From assembly GCA_029547145.1 (NCBI GenBank), contig JAKPPV010000031.1, positions 1-46,209 on the forward strand: a stretch of DNA of 46,209 bases, read 5' to 3'. This DNA is from Methanobacteriota archaeon (lineage in GTDB: Archaea > Halobacteriota > Methanomicrobia > Methanomicrobiales > Methanospirillaceae). The position numbers and the translations under genes were made by a program. The notes beneath the pieces were generated by a model. The model saw only the letters and a list, made by a program, of their open reading frames with translations. It was not told where the DNA came from and did not search any database. Every line of letters begins with the position of its first letter. Within the stretch, counting starts at the first letter, position 1. This document shows, piece after piece, positions 27,486 through 35,844 of the stretch.

Positions 27486-27737
27486 TTATTTCTTTGGACG
27501 CCTGACGACGAGCCGGTAGGCCTCCGCGATCCCCGCGGTCTGGCTCTTCCGGACGATACGGATCACGTCCCCGACCTTACCGTTGACCTGGCGTACGCCC
27601 GGGTCGTCGTGATAGATCCTGGGTAACTGATCGAAAGTGATGTCATATCGCCGGAGGAGGTTCTGCACCTCCTCCTCACTCATCACCTGGTGATTGGGGA
27701 CCATGACATGGTCCAGTACATTGATCCTGACGCTCAT
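27486..27737 (-). CDS. rpoH: DNA-directed RNA polymerase subunit H
   Basis: Subunit H (C-terminal domain of eukaryotic RPB5), 83 residues. The family stretch [17 protein letters not shown] is followed by [12 protein letters not shown] and [26 protein letters not shown], the complete domain. A strong GGGAGGGG ribosome binding site lies just before the ATG. It heads the polymerase operon, 75 nt after tRNA-Lys, with no TATA box visible in between. Confidence 0.95.
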   Translation of the reverse strand: MSVRINVLDHVMVPNHQVMSEEEVQNLLRRYDITFDQLPRIYHDDPGVRQVNGKVGDVIRIVRKSQTAGIAEAYRLVVRRPKK

Positions 27738-27812
27738 CTGCCCCTCCCGCCTGGGACGTCTACGTGTTCGGTCTGCATCGCCGCTCGAAAACCAGAGTCG
27801 CTACGGTGGAAA

Positions 27813-27886
27813 CGGGCCCGGAGGGAATTGAACCCCCGACCACCTGGTTAAAAGCCAGGCGCTCTGCCAGACTGAGCTACGAACCC
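27813..27886 (-). tRNA. tRNA-Lys (anticodon UUU)
   Basis: 74 nt with a 7-bp acceptor stem (GGGTTCG with CGGGCCC, two G-U pairs) and discriminator G, D-arm TAGCTCAGTCTGGCAGAGC, anticodon stem CCTGG/CCAGG around loop CTTTTAA, and T-arm GGGGGTTCAATTCCC. No CCA is encoded. It lies directly upstream of rpoH on the same strand. Confidence 0.95.
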
Positions 27887-27906
27887 ATCCGTCCCCGCGA
27901 CACAGC

Positions 27907-27914
27907 ATTAATAA
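27907..27914 (-). promoter_or_regulatory. TATA box of tRNA-Lys and possibly the RNA polymerase operon
   Basis: TTATTAAT on the minus strand, about 21-28 nt before the mature 5' end of tRNA-Lys. No other TATA-like element lies between the tRNA and rpoH, so the polymerase operon may start here. A second AT-rich element (TTTAAAAAAA, about 28000-28009 minus) could be an additional upstream promoter. Positions 27915-28134 hold no gene I can support. Confidence 0.5.
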
Positions 27915-28134
27915 GATGCGATGTGAGGATAAAAATGTTCGGAAAGTACTTTAAGTCTCGTTCGACAACCGGTCCGGATCAGATCCCCTTCATGAGTGAG
28001 TTTTTTTAAACAGAACGGCCCGGATCGGGGCCCGCGCGGATCGCATCCCGGTTTCGGACCCACCCGCCGTCGTTTCGCGCGCCCCGCCCGGGACGGGGAG
28101 GGGGAGGGGTATTCCGGGGCGCCGGTGCCGGGAC

Positions 28135-28761
28135 TCAGGTGCCGACCTTCATCTGGTCGCGAAGCTCTTTGAGCCGGTCCTCCTGGAACTCGATGTTCAT
28201 GTTCATCGAGCGGATCGCCCTCGCGATCTCCTCGCCGACCTTCGCCTTCGTGTCCGAGATGTTGTAGGTCGACTCCAGGATCGACATCAGCCGGCGGTTC
28301 ACCTCGATGCTCTTGGAGAGGCGGGCGTATTCATCGATCGTCTTCTGGTCGATCCCCGCGGCACGGGCCATCTCCACGTCCTGCCGTATGCGGGCGCGGC
28401 GGTTCAGGATGTGCTCGATCACGTCGTAGAGCTCCCGGTGCGTGATCGGCTTTAGGACGTAGTCCTCGACGTAGATCGCATACTCCTGTGCCTCGTCCGG
28501 GGTGAGCTGCTTTGCCGTCAGCATCATCACGGGGATGTCCTTCGTCTCGGGGTTCGTCTTGATCCGTTCGAGGGTCTCGCGCCCGTCCATCGGCTCCATC
28601 ATGATGTCGAGCAGGATCAGGTCCGGCCGTTCCGTCCTGAGCATGTCAAGGCACTCCTGGCCACCGTACGTCGCGATCGTCTTGTACCCGCCACGCTCAA
28701 GCATCGTGACGAAGACGTCGACGATGAAGGCAGAGTCGTCCACGACCATGATGGTGTACAT
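28135..28761 (-). CDS. Response regulator with helical C-terminal extension
   Basis: Protein of 208 residues. Residues 1-120 form a CheY-like receiver domain with the acidic pair D8/D9, phospho-acceptor D52 (LILLDIMMEP), T82 and K84 (MLTAKQL). The remaining 85 residues are charged and helical (VEMARAAGIDQKTIDEYARL, KVGEEIARAIRSMNMNIEF) with no DNA-binding motif, so output is probably by protein contact. It is translationally coupled (ATGA) to the roadblock gene upstream. The partner histidine kinase is not in the window. Confidence 0.88.
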   Translation of the reverse strand: MYTIMVVDDSAFIVDVFVTMLERGGYKTIATYGGQECLDMLRTERPDLILLDIMMEPMDGRETLERIKTNPETKDIPVMMLTAKQLTPDEAQEYAIYVEDYVLKPITHRELYDVIEHILNRRARIRQDVEMARAAGIDQKTIDEYARLSKSIEVNRRLMSILESTYNISDTKAKVGEEIARAIRSMNMNIEFQEDRLKELRDQMKVGT

Positions 28762-29120
28762 CAGAGTTCCTCTCCGATCTTTCGTGCAAGTGCCTCGACC
28801 TGTTCGGCGATCGGTTCGGGGTCGGCCTCTCTGGAGAGCACTGCCACCAGGAGGAGCTTTTCGCCCGCATCATGGATCAGGATCCGCCCGTCCACGGCAT
28901 CGATCCGGATGTGCACCGGCGGTGTATGCCCGATGATGCTGGCTGCAGACTCCGCCGAGGCGAGGACGGAGGCGCTCATCGCGGAGAACCACTTCTCGGA
29001 GATCTCCCGATGGAATGCCTTCCCGATCATGATGCCGTCCTTCGAGATCAGTGCACATCCATCGACGCCTCCGATGGCCCTGACCTCCTTCACATACTCC
29101 GAAATCCGCTCCTTCAACAT
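28761..29120 (-). CDS. Roadblock/LC7 domain protein
   Basis: Protein of 119 residues with the roadblock fold: a first helix (MLKERISEYVKEVRAIGGVDGCALISKDG), the strand pair VDGCALISKDGIMIGKA, and IRIDAVDGRILIHDAGEKLLLVAVL. In prokaryotes such proteins act with small GTPases (as MglB does) or as signalling scaffolds; no GTPase gene is nearby. Its stop overlaps the response regulator start, so the two probably work in one pathway. Confidence 0.85.
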   Translation of the reverse strand: MLKERISEYVKEVRAIGGVDGCALISKDGIMIGKAFHREISEKWFSAMSASVLASAESAASIIGHTPPVHIRIDAVDGRILIHDAGEKLLLVAVLSREADPEPIAEQVEALARKIGEEL

Positions 29121-29176
29121 AGTATCTGCCTTCGTCGCCAGCCATCAGAGAGAATAGAGTGTACAGGGTGCAAACT

Positions 29177-29192
29177 CTATATATTGCTTTCG
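29177..29192 (-). promoter_or_regulatory. BRE/TATA promoter of the roadblock-response regulator pair
   Basis: On the minus strand CGAAAGCAATATATAG is a near-ideal archaeal BRE plus TATA, about 57 nt before the ATG at 29120. A start near 29150 gives a leader of about 30 nt. Confidence 0.65.
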
Positions 29193-29342
29193 AGACGCGT
29201 ACACGGTAAATTCTGCTTCGTTCCTTATAATCCCTCCATATTCAGGCGATTACGGGGTGGGACAGGCCTGGTATCGTCCCGTTCGCCCGCCGGCTGCAGA
29301 TGGGAAGGTAGATATGTTCTCTGGATCAACGATGTAGGTCGT

Positions 29343-29416
29343 GGGGCCATAGGGTAGCCTGGCCATCCTAGGAGACTGGGGGTCTTCTGACCTGCGTTCA
29401 AATCGCAGTGGCCCCA
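29343..29416 (+). tRNA. tRNA-Pro (anticodon GGG)
   Basis: 74 nt with acceptor GGGGCCA/TGGCCCC and discriminator A, D-arm with GGGTAGCCTGGCCATCC, anticodon stem GGAGA/TCTTC enclosing loop CTGGGGG (anticodon GGG), and T-arm CTGCGTTCAAATCGCAG. No intron and no encoded CCA. The stretch 29193-29342 otherwise holds no gene. Confidence 0.93.
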
Positions 29417-29450
29417 TCCTTTTTCTTTCCACCGGGCGGACACTCCCGGT

Positions 29451-30302
29451 ATGCCCGTCTCTCCGGAATGCGCCGACTGCCTGCTCTCGCGGATCCGTCA
29501 TACCTGCATACTCGCCGGACGGCCTGGAGACGCGGAGGCGATCGTCAGTACCTGCGCCGCACGGCTCGCCGTCCTCCGCGAGCGGGAGGTTCCCCAGCCC
29601 GTCGTCGCCTCCGACCTTCACCGGCTCGCCGCCGGACTGCTTGGCGTCAGGGACCCCTACGCAAAGGTCAAGGAGGAGAGCAATGCAGTCGTGCGCGATG
29701 CCTGCCGGGTGGTGCGTCCGCGCCTCGTGACGTTCCGGGATCACGTGACCGCCTCGATCATCGGGAACACCTTCGACCACGGGGTCATGGGCCACCGGAT
29801 CGCCGATGACTTCCTCGCCTTCTTCGAGGAGGAGTTCGCCCGGGGGCTCGCGATCGACGACTGCGATGCGATCGCACCTCTGCTCGGGCGCGTGGTCTAC
29901 ATCACCGACAACTGCGGTGAGATCGTGCTCGACCGCCTCCTCATCGGGTATATCGCCGGGCGGGGGGCCCGCGTCACCGTCGCCGTCCGGGACGGACCCG
30001 TGCTGAACGATGCCACGATCGAGGACGCCCGTGCACTCGGGATCGATCGTCTCGTCGACCTGCTGACGACGACCGGCGGCGGATCGGAGATGGGGGTACC
30101 CCTGGACCGGGTGCCGCCCGAACTCGCCGATGCGATCGACCGCGCCGACCTGGTGATCGCGAAGGGGATGGCGAACTACGAGTCGCTCACCGAGTACACG
30201 GGTCTGCCGCCGGTCGCGTACCTCCTCACGGCGAAGTGCCGGCCGATCGCGGGACGTCTCGGCGTCCGGGTGGGTGAGAAGGTCGCGCTGCTGTGCGGGT
30301 AA
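29451..30302 (+). CDS. DUF89 / ARMT1-like damage-control phosphatase
   Basis: Metal-dependent phosphatase family (283 residues) thought to remove damaged or excess phosphometabolites. The N-terminus has the family CxxC (C7, C10 in PECADCLLSRI), then DPYAKVKEESN, and the catalytic block ITDNCGEIVLDRLL with D153, N154, E157 and D161, followed by VRDGPVLNDAT and VIAKGMANYESL. Length is typical for the short archaeal subfamily. It starts 34 nt after tRNA-Pro and converges with ftsZ. Confidence 0.87.
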   Translation: MPVSPECADCLLSRIRHTCILAGRPGDAEAIVSTCAARLAVLREREVPQPVVASDLHRLAAGLLGVRDPYAKVKEESNAVVRDACRVVRPRLVTFRDHVTASIIGNTFDHGVMGHRIADDFLAFFEEEFARGLAIDDCDAIAPLLGRVVYITDNCGEIVLDRLLIGYIAGRGARVTVAVRDGPVLNDATIEDARALGIDRLVDLLTTTGGGSEMGVPLDRVPPELADAIDRADLVIAKGMANYESLTEYTGLPPVAYLLTAKCRPIAGRLGVRVGEKVALLCG

Positions 30303-30312
30303 AAAGGAGGGG

Positions 30313-31464
30313 TTACCGGATGATATCGATCATGTTCCCACCACTCAGTTCGAAGGTGGGGCGCGAGCGACTCTCCTGCCCGCCGCCACGCTTCCCTGCG
30401 GACTGGTGCGGGATCGGGTTCGGCCTCTGGACGGGGTTCGGCTGGCCCAGGATCTGTGCCGACCGGACACCTGTCATGATCGCCATGACGCGCACCCGAC
30501 CCTCGAACTCGCTCTTGATCCGCGCGCCCCAGATCACATCGGCGTGGGGGTCGAGCTCGTAGGTGAGATCTCTCGCGATCGCCTCCGCCTCCTGCAGGGT
30601 CAGGTCGCTCCCTCCCGTGATGTGGATCAGCGCACCGGTGGCACCGTGATAGTCGATATCGAGCATGGGGTTCGAGAGGCACTCGCGGACGACGGTCTCG
30701 GCCTTGTTCTGCTGCTTCGACTCGCCGACGAGCATGACGGCGACGCCGCCCTTCTTCATGATCGCCCGGACGTCGGCGTAGTCGATGTTGATCAGCGATG
30801 GCTCGGTGATCGTCTCGCTGATCCCCTTGACCGTCTCGGCGATCAGCTGGTCCATGACGGAGAATGCCTGGCCGAGCGGGAGGTTCGGAACGTAGGACTT
30901 CAGCCGGTTGTTGTCGAGCACGATCACCGAGTCCGCGGACTGGCTGAGCGCCTCGAGCCCCTCCTCTGCCCGGAGAAGGCGCGCTTTCTCGACCTGGAAG
31001 GGGTACGAGACCATGCCGACCACGATCGCACCCTGGTCCTTCGCGATCTGTGCGACGACGGGAGCCGCCCCGGTACCCGTGCCGCCGCCCATCCCGGCGG
31101 TCACGAAACAGAGGTCGACGTTCTCGAGCACGCTCTCGAGGGTCGACCGGGCCATCTCCGCCGCACGCTTCCCGACGTCGGGGTACCCGCCCGCACCGAG
31201 TCCCTTGGTCAGGGACTTGCCGATCAGGATCCGCTTATCGGCCTGGATCATGTCGAGATGCTGCTTGTCGGTGTTCACAGCGATCGTCTCGGCCCCGGTG
31301 ACCTGCATGTGATGGAGCCGGTTGATCGTGTTGTTTCCGGCACCGCCGCACCCGATGATCACGATCCGGGGCTGACCGTTGAAGTCATCCTCGGCGACGA
31401 TCCCCTTGAGCATCTCGCGCTCGATCTCCGCGTTCCGGAGCGCTTCATTTATAATTGTCTGCAT
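30313..31464 (-). CDS. ftsZ: Cell division protein FtsZ
   Basis: Tubulin-like GTPase forming the division ring, 383 residues. It has the N-terminal [13 protein letters not shown], the GTP signature GGGTGTGA at 126-133, and the T7 loop [11 protein letters not shown] with N226, D228 and D231. The C-terminal 60 residues are a variable linker ending in the short tail [13 protein letters not shown], a likely partner-binding peptide. It follows an RHH regulator by 8 nt in one operon. Confidence 0.95.
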   Translation of the reverse strand: MQTIINEALRNAEIEREMLKGIVAEDDFNGQPRIVIIGCGGAGNNTINRLHHMQVTGAETIAVNTDKQHLDMIQADKRILIGKSLTKGLGAGGYPDVGKRAAEMARSTLESVLENVDLCFVTAGMGGGTGTGAAPVVAQIAKDQGAIVVGMVSYPFQVEKARLLRAEEGLEALSQSADSVIVLDNNRLKSYVPNLPLGQAFSVMDQLIAETVKGISETITEPSLINIDYADVRAIMKKGGVAVMLVGESKQQNKAETVVRECLSNPMLDIDYHGATGALIHITGGSDLTLQEAEAIARDLTYELDPHADVIWGARIKSEFEGRVRVMAIMTGVRSAQILGQPNPVQRPNPIPHQSAGKRGGGQESRSRPTFELSGGNMIDIIR

Positions 31465-31472
31465 CGAAACCC

Positions 31473-31649
31473 CTACAGTTTAAATGATACCTGGTCCTTG
31501 TCCCGCAGCATACGATTGCCCCGGCGTTCGATCAGCCCCCGCACCGCGTCGCGTACCGCCTCGGATACGGTCGGAAACTCGCCCTCCTCAACCATCTGCT
31601 CGAGAAGGTCAATCTGCTGCTCCGGCAGTCGTATGGTGATCCGCTTCAT
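31473..31649 (-). CDS. Ribbon-helix-helix regulator upstream of ftsZ (CdrS-like)
   Basis: DNA-binding protein of 58 residues (ATG at 31649; the frame extends upstream to a TTG but that part is not family-like). [19 protein letters not shown] is the ribbon and first helix, [18 protein letters not shown] the second helix of an RHH fold. In haloarchaea the RHH protein CdrS precedes an ftsZ gene and controls cell division genes. The position here suggests the same role, probably including control of its own promoter through the repeats at 31665-31732. Confidence 0.82.
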   Translation of the reverse strand: MKRITIRLPEQQIDLLEQMVEEGEFPTVSEAVRDAVRGLIERRGNRMLRDKDQVSFKL

Positions 31650-31664
31650 TGTAATCGGGAATAT

Positions 31665-31732
31665 CTGACTCTTGGCTGACAATTGTCAGTCTATTGTCTG
31701 ACCAGTGGCGACTTCACGTCTGACCGGCTGAC
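31665..31732. promoter_or_regulatory. Phased CTGAC operator repeats upstream of the RHH-ftsZ operon
   Basis: CTGAC occurs at 31665, 31676, 31698, 31720 and 31728. The first four are spaced 11, 22 and 22 nt, so they lie on one face of the helix. The second is half of a perfect 14-nt palindrome CTGACAATTGTCAG (31676-31689). The array covers the predicted transcription start and leader of the operon, a natural operator for a tandem-binding RHH protein. Confidence 0.6.
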
Positions 31733-31753
31733 TTTTCAGTGTTGAGCATATTG

Positions 31754-31763
31754 TTATATATTC
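31754..31763 (-). promoter_or_regulatory. TATA box of the RHH-ftsZ operon
   Basis: AATATATAAC on the minus strand, predicting a start near 31728-31735, at the distal edge of the CTGAC repeat array. The remaining gap to cobD (31764-31929) holds no gene. Confidence 0.55.
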
Positions 31764-31929
31764 ATTTCTATTTCCATCACGTGGAACTGACCCGAATGGA
31801 GCAAACTAGGGCTCCCCTCTCGAAATTCGGCTGAATGAAATGGCCGATCGATCCCGGTGCGGCCTTCCATCCCGACAGTCCGCGATCCTCAAAACCTGCA
31901 AGAGCGATCACGCACAACAGGTATGTGCA

Positions 31930-32919
31930 ATGCACCGACCGATCCCTCCCCGCGCCGTGCACGGTGGACTCGCCCGGAACGAGCAGCACGAGGAGGGCTG
32001 GCTTGACTTCTCGGCGAACCTGAACCCATTCCCGCCGCGCGTCCCCTGGACGCCGGGCCTGGACTGTCTTGACCACTATCCCGACGACCGGTATCCCGCC
32101 CTGAAGGAGGCGATCTCCCGTACCTTCGGTCGCCGTGCGGACGAGATCACGGTGGGCAACGGGTCGGTCGAGGTGATCCGGTCCTTCTGCCAGGCCGCTC
32201 TCGCTCCCGGCGACCGGGTGCTGATCGACCGACCCACCTTCGGAGACTATTGCATCGCTGCTGCGCTCGCCGGTGCGTCCGCGACCGACGATCCGGGCCG
32301 GGCCGTCGTCCGGTTCCTCTGCAATCCCAACAACCCGACGGGGGAGCTCCGCTCCCGAGAGGAGGTGGGGGACCTGCTCGAGAGGATGCCGGAGGGATGC
32401 CGGCTCTTCCTCGACGAGGCCTTCATCGAGCTCTCAGACCCCCGGGCATCGATGGTCGGCACCCGGGACGAGCGGGTCTTCGTGCTCCGATCTTTAACCA
32501 AGGCATTTGCCGTCCCCGGGATCCGGATCGGCTTCGGTTTCGGCGACCCCGACCTGGTTGACCGGTGCGAACGATGCCGCCCCCCCTGGTCGGTCAATGC
32601 CTTCGCCGAGGAGTTCGCGCTCGCCGCCCTGCGGGAGTACCCCGCCCTCGAGGCGTCGAGGGAGCGGATACGGGTCGAGCGGGCCCTGCTCCGCGACGGG
32701 CTGGCGGCACTCGGGTTCGAGCCGATGCCGGCGGCGGCGAACTTCATCTGCGCCGCAAGTCCTGTGCCCGTTCCGGCGCTCTCTGCCGCGCTCGCGACCA
32801 GGCAGATTCGGATCAGGGACTGCGCCTCGTTCGGGCTGCCCGGGCATATCCGGGTCGCGGTCCGGACGCGTGACGAGAACCGGCGCCTGCTCGAGGAGCT
32901 CGGGGCATGCTTGGCCTGA
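31930..32919 (+). CDS. cobD: Threonine-phosphate decarboxylase-like PLP enzyme (CobD)
   Basis: Fold-type I PLP enzyme related to histidinol-phosphate aminotransferase, 329 residues. Visible are LDFSANLNPFPP near the start, CNPNNPTGEL, LFLDEAFIEL, the PLP lysine in RSLTKAFAVPGIRIGF and the C-terminal IRVAVRT arginine. With cobY overlapping downstream, the likely role is making (R)-1-amino-2-propanol phosphate for the cobamide nucleotide loop. The ATG at 31930 is chosen because upstream codons of the open frame lack family sequence. HisC remains an alternative but the CobY neighbour argues against it. Confidence 0.8.
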   Translation: MHRPIPPRAVHGGLARNEQHEEGWLDFSANLNPFPPRVPWTPGLDCLDHYPDDRYPALKEAISRTFGRRADEITVGNGSVEVIRSFCQAALAPGDRVLIDRPTFGDYCIAAALAGASATDDPGRAVVRFLCNPNNPTGELRSREEVGDLLERMPEGCRLFLDEAFIELSDPRASMVGTRDERVFVLRSLTKAFAVPGIRIGFGFGDPDLVDRCERCRPPWSVNAFAEEFALAALREYPALEASRERIRVERALLRDGLAALGFEPMPAAANFICAASPVPVPALSAALATRQIRIRDCASFGLPGHIRVAVRTRDENRRLLEELGACLA

Positions 32920-33551
32920 TCCTCGCCGGGGGACTCGGGACCCGTTTCGGCGGGGGCGAGAAGCCGCTCGCGCTCTGCCATGGTCGGCCGATGGTCGGGT
33001 GGGTGACCGCGGCGCTCGTCGAAGCGGGGATCGATCCGGTCGTCGTCGCCTCGCCCCGGACACCCTACACGCAGAACTGGTGCCGCGCACACGACATCCT
33101 CTGCATCTGCACCGGGGGTGCGGGGTACGTCGAGGACCTGGCCGAAGCGGTGGCCCTCCTCGGGCTCGACGGTCCGTTCCTCACCGTCGCGGCGGACCTC
33201 CCATGCCTCTCTCCCTCGCTCGTCGAGCGGGTCGTCCTGGCCTACCGTGACCAGGCGTGCCCCGCCCTCTCGGTCTGGGTGCCGCTCACGGACATGACGG
33301 ATTCGGGGGCGTACGTCGAGGTCATCGACGGACGGCGCGTGACACCCGCCGGGATCAACATCCTCCACGCCCGCCTGATCAGCGCACCCCAGGAGGAGTG
33401 CCGCCTCTGTCTCGACGACCCCTCGCTTCGCCACAACGTCAACACCCGGGCGGCTCTCGCTGCAGCGGAGCGATACCTGGCCGAAAGGGAATTGCGTCCC
33501 GATCCGGGCGTCGATCACCGAAAAAGGGATAACGGCACCGGAGAGATATAG
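32907..33551 (+). CDS. cobY: Adenosylcobinamide-phosphate guanylyltransferase (CobY)
   Basis: Archaeal enzyme that activates adenosylcobinamide phosphate with GTP, replacing bacterial CobU. The 214 residues begin LGLILAGGLGTRFGGGEKPL, the nucleotide-binding loop of the MobA-like fold, followed by VVVASPRTPYTQNW and FLTVAADLPCLSPS, then AGINILHARLI. It overlaps cobD by 13 nt. Length is close to the family norm, with a short extra tail. Confidence 0.88.
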   Translation: MLGLILAGGLGTRFGGGEKPLALCHGRPMVGWVTAALVEAGIDPVVVASPRTPYTQNWCRAHDILCICTGGAGYVEDLAEAVALLGLDGPFLTVAADLPCLSPSLVERVVLAYRDQACPALSVWVPLTDMTDSGAYVEVIDGRRVTPAGINILHARLISAPQEECRLCLDDPSLRHNVNTRAALAAAERYLAERELRPDPGVDHRKRDNGTGEI

Positions 33552-33558
33552 GAGGCGT

Positions 33559-34797
33559 ATGCAGACCTCGCGGGAGATCGAGCTCGAGGGCCACATCATC
33601 GACTCGGGGATCATGACCCAGGTCTTTGACCGGATCATGGACCGCGGAGGGTCGTTCGAGATCCTGGTCTTCGACGTGGGCAAGCACAAGACGGACCCAT
33701 CCTACGCGCGCCTGCTCGTCTCGGCCGAGAGCGAGGGCCGGCTCGGCGAGATCCTCTCCGACCTCCACCGGCTCGGCGCCCGCCAGGCCTCGGTCGAGGA
33801 CGTCCGGCTCGTTCCGGCAGAGGAGGACCGGGTGATCCCCCGCGGGTTCTACACCACCACCAACTACCCGACCACGGTGAAGTGGCGCGGGGAGTGGCTG
33901 CCGGTCCAGGAGATCGAGATGGACTGCCTGATCACGGTCGACCCCACGGCACGGGTCGCCCGGTGCGTCCCGCTCTCCAGGCTCAGGAGGGGTGACCTGG
34001 TCGTCGTCGGCGAGGAAGGGGTCCTGGTCCGTCCGCCCGAGCGCCCGCGCGAGACGACGACCTTCGAGTTCATGCACGGCACGGTCTCCTCCGAGCGGCC
34101 GAGCGAGACCCTGATCCGCCAGATCGCACACGAGATGGCCGAACTGAAGCATGCGGGCGGCAGGATCGGGCTCGTCGGCGGCCCGGCGATCGTCCATACC
34201 GGGGCGGCCCCTGCGCTCGCCTGGCTCGTCCGCGAGGGTTTCATCGACGTGCTCTTTGCAGGCAACGCCCTTGCGACGCATGACATCGAGAACAGCCTCT
34301 ACGGCACCTCGCTCGGGATGGACCTCTCGACCGGGAAACCGACGGCGCACGGTCACCGCAACCACCTCTACGCGATCGCCGAGGTGATGCGCGCGGGATC
34401 GATCCGGCAGGCGGTCGAGTCGGGCGTCGTGACGAGCGGCGTGATGTACGAGTGCGTGAAAAGAGGGGTGCCGTTCGTCCTCGCCGGTTCGCTCCGCGAC
34501 GATGGCCCGCTCCCCGACGTGATCACCGACATGGTCGCTGCACAGGACGCGATCCGCGCTCACCTGAAGGGGTGCGGCATGGTCCTGATGGTCGGGACCC
34601 TCCTCCATTCGATCGCGGTCGGCAACTGCCTTGCCGCCGACGTCAAGACGATCTGTGTCGACATCAACCCGGCATCGGTGACGAAGCTGATGGATCGGGG
34701 GACGATGCAGGCGATCGGGATCGTCTCGGACGCCGGCACCTTCCTGCCGCTCCTCGCCCGCTCTCTCGGGTACAGAGATACCCCTGTCACCGCGTGA
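33559..34797 (+). CDS. Archaeal ornithine cyclodeaminase (TIGR00300/LOR-SDH-like)
   Basis: Protein of 412 residues matching the archaeal TIGR00300 family. It has an N-terminal LOR/ArgZ-like domain (SREIELEGHIIDSGIMTQVFD ... ASVEDVRLVPAE) and a C-terminal NAD-binding domain (GRIGLVGGPAIVHTGAAPALAWL, FAGNALATHDIENSLYGTSLG, VDINPASVTKL). A family member in Methanococcus was shown to convert ornithine to proline with loss of ammonia, and this is the likely activity. It follows cobY by 7 nt and may be in the same operon. Its 3' end overlaps the convergent archaeosine gene by 11 nt. Confidence 0.85.
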   Translation: MQTSREIELEGHIIDSGIMTQVFDRIMDRGGSFEILVFDVGKHKTDPSYARLLVSAESEGRLGEILSDLHRLGARQASVEDVRLVPAEEDRVIPRGFYTTTNYPTTVKWRGEWLPVQEIEMDCLITVDPTARVARCVPLSRLRRGDLVVVGEEGVLVRPPERPRETTTFEFMHGTVSSERPSETLIRQIAHEMAELKHAGGRIGLVGGPAIVHTGAAPALAWLVREGFIDVLFAGNALATHDIENSLYGTSLGMDLSTGKPTAHGHRNHLYAIAEVMRAGSIRQAVESGVVTSGVMYECVKRGVPFVLAGSLRDDGPLPDVITDMVAAQDAIRAHLKGCGMVLMVGTLLHSIAVGNCLAADVKTICVDINPASVTKLMDRGTMQAIGIVSDAGTFLPLLARSLGYRDTPVTA

Positions 34798-35758
34798 GCG
34801 GCATGCAGTACGGACGCTCGTTCTCGAGCACGAACTCCCACTCCCTCCTGCAGTCGCAGGGGAGCGCGTAGGCCTCGACGAGGCGTGACCGGTCCGCGTT
34901 GAGGGAGTAGTCACGGATCGCCTCCACCAGTTCCCGGTCGCATTTTCCGCAGTTGTGCGGGCCCCGGTGACGCCCCCCGCCGAGCGGGTCCGCCGTCACG
35001 TGCGGTTCGGCCTCGAGCAGGATCCGGACGACGGACCAGAGATACGGCGGGCGGTACGCGCGCCGCTGCCAGTACCATTCGACCTCGGTTCGCCGTTGCA
35101 CCGTGCACGGGTTCATCGAGATCAGGTCGGCGTGGGGCGATACTTCGGCGATCGACCGCTGCATGTCCTCGAGCGCCTCCGCCTCGGTGAGAAAGAGCGG
35201 CTTGTGGAGCAGGTAGGCCTTGACCCCGGCACCCGCAGCTCGGGCCTCGCGGGACGCATGAAGAAAGACTGCGTACGAGAACCCCTTGTCGATCGACTTC
35301 TCGCGGATCCGGTCGTTCGTCGTCTCGAGCCCGATGGCGACGTAGAGCGGCCGCTCCACGGAACCGTCATCGAGGATGGAGGCGATCTCCTCGACCCGCC
35401 CGCGGTCGACGAACTCCGGACGGGTTTCGGCAAGGAGCGTCCGTCCGCGGAACGTTTCGGCGATCGCGTCGAGCGCCGCGGGAGGCACCTCGTTGGGGTC
35501 GAAGAGGCTCCCTGAGCTGAAGACCTTGACCATGTCGAACCCGGCTATGGCATACTCTCGTCGGACCCAGGCGAGCTGGGCCCGGATTAGGGCCTCCGCG
35601 TCCTCGATCCGTCCATGCTGCTCCTGGCTGTACGAGCACATCCGGCATCGTCGCCAGGAGCATCCGGGCGTCCTGATGATGATGGTCAGGGTCGGGACGA
35701 CCCGGTCTCCGAGGCGGTCGGTCCCGGTCCAGGCGGCGAGCGGCTTCTCCTCTCTCAT
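34787..35758 (-). CDS. Archaeosine synthesis radical SAM enzyme (RaSEA-like)
   Basis: Radical SAM protein of 323 residues matching the family that acts with ArcS to turn preQ0-lysine in tRNA position 15 into archaeosine. The iron-sulfur cysteines are C33, C38 and C41 (PGCSWRRCRMCSYSQE), spaced C-x4-C-x2-C. Conserved stretches follow: VKVFSSGSLFDP, LLAETRPEFV, VAIGLETTNDRIREKSIDKGF, LLHKPLFLTE and the C-terminal HNCGKCDRELVEAI with two more cysteines. ArcS is not in the window. Confidence 0.86.
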   Translation of the reverse strand: MREEKPLAAWTGTDRLGDRVVPTLTIIIRTPGCSWRRCRMCSYSQEQHGRIEDAEALIRAQLAWVRREYAIAGFDMVKVFSSGSLFDPNEVPPAALDAIAETFRGRTLLAETRPEFVDRGRVEEIASILDDGSVERPLYVAIGLETTNDRIREKSIDKGFSYAVFLHASREARAAGAGVKAYLLHKPLFLTEAEALEDMQRSIAEVSPHADLISMNPCTVQRRTEVEWYWQRRAYRPPYLWSVVRILLEAEPHVTADPLGGGRHRGPHNCGKCDRELVEAIRDYSLNADRSRLVEAYALPCDCRREWEFVLENERPYCMPLTR

Positions 35759-35844
35759 GAACGTGAACCGTTTAATACGTCCCGGTGTAATAGAAATGTT
35801 GCGTCCTCGCCCCGTCCCGCTCGGGGCTCCCTGGAGCCGATACG

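Noticed and set aside
18564-27737. CRISPR array or other cas genes near the Cas1-like gene
   Set aside because: I looked for regularly spaced 25-40 nt repeats and for cas2, cas4 and effector motifs and found none; flanking genes are housekeeping.
31777-32076. 99-codon minus-strand frame between the RHH promoter and cobD
   Set aside because: Overlaps cobD antisense and has no family-like sequence.
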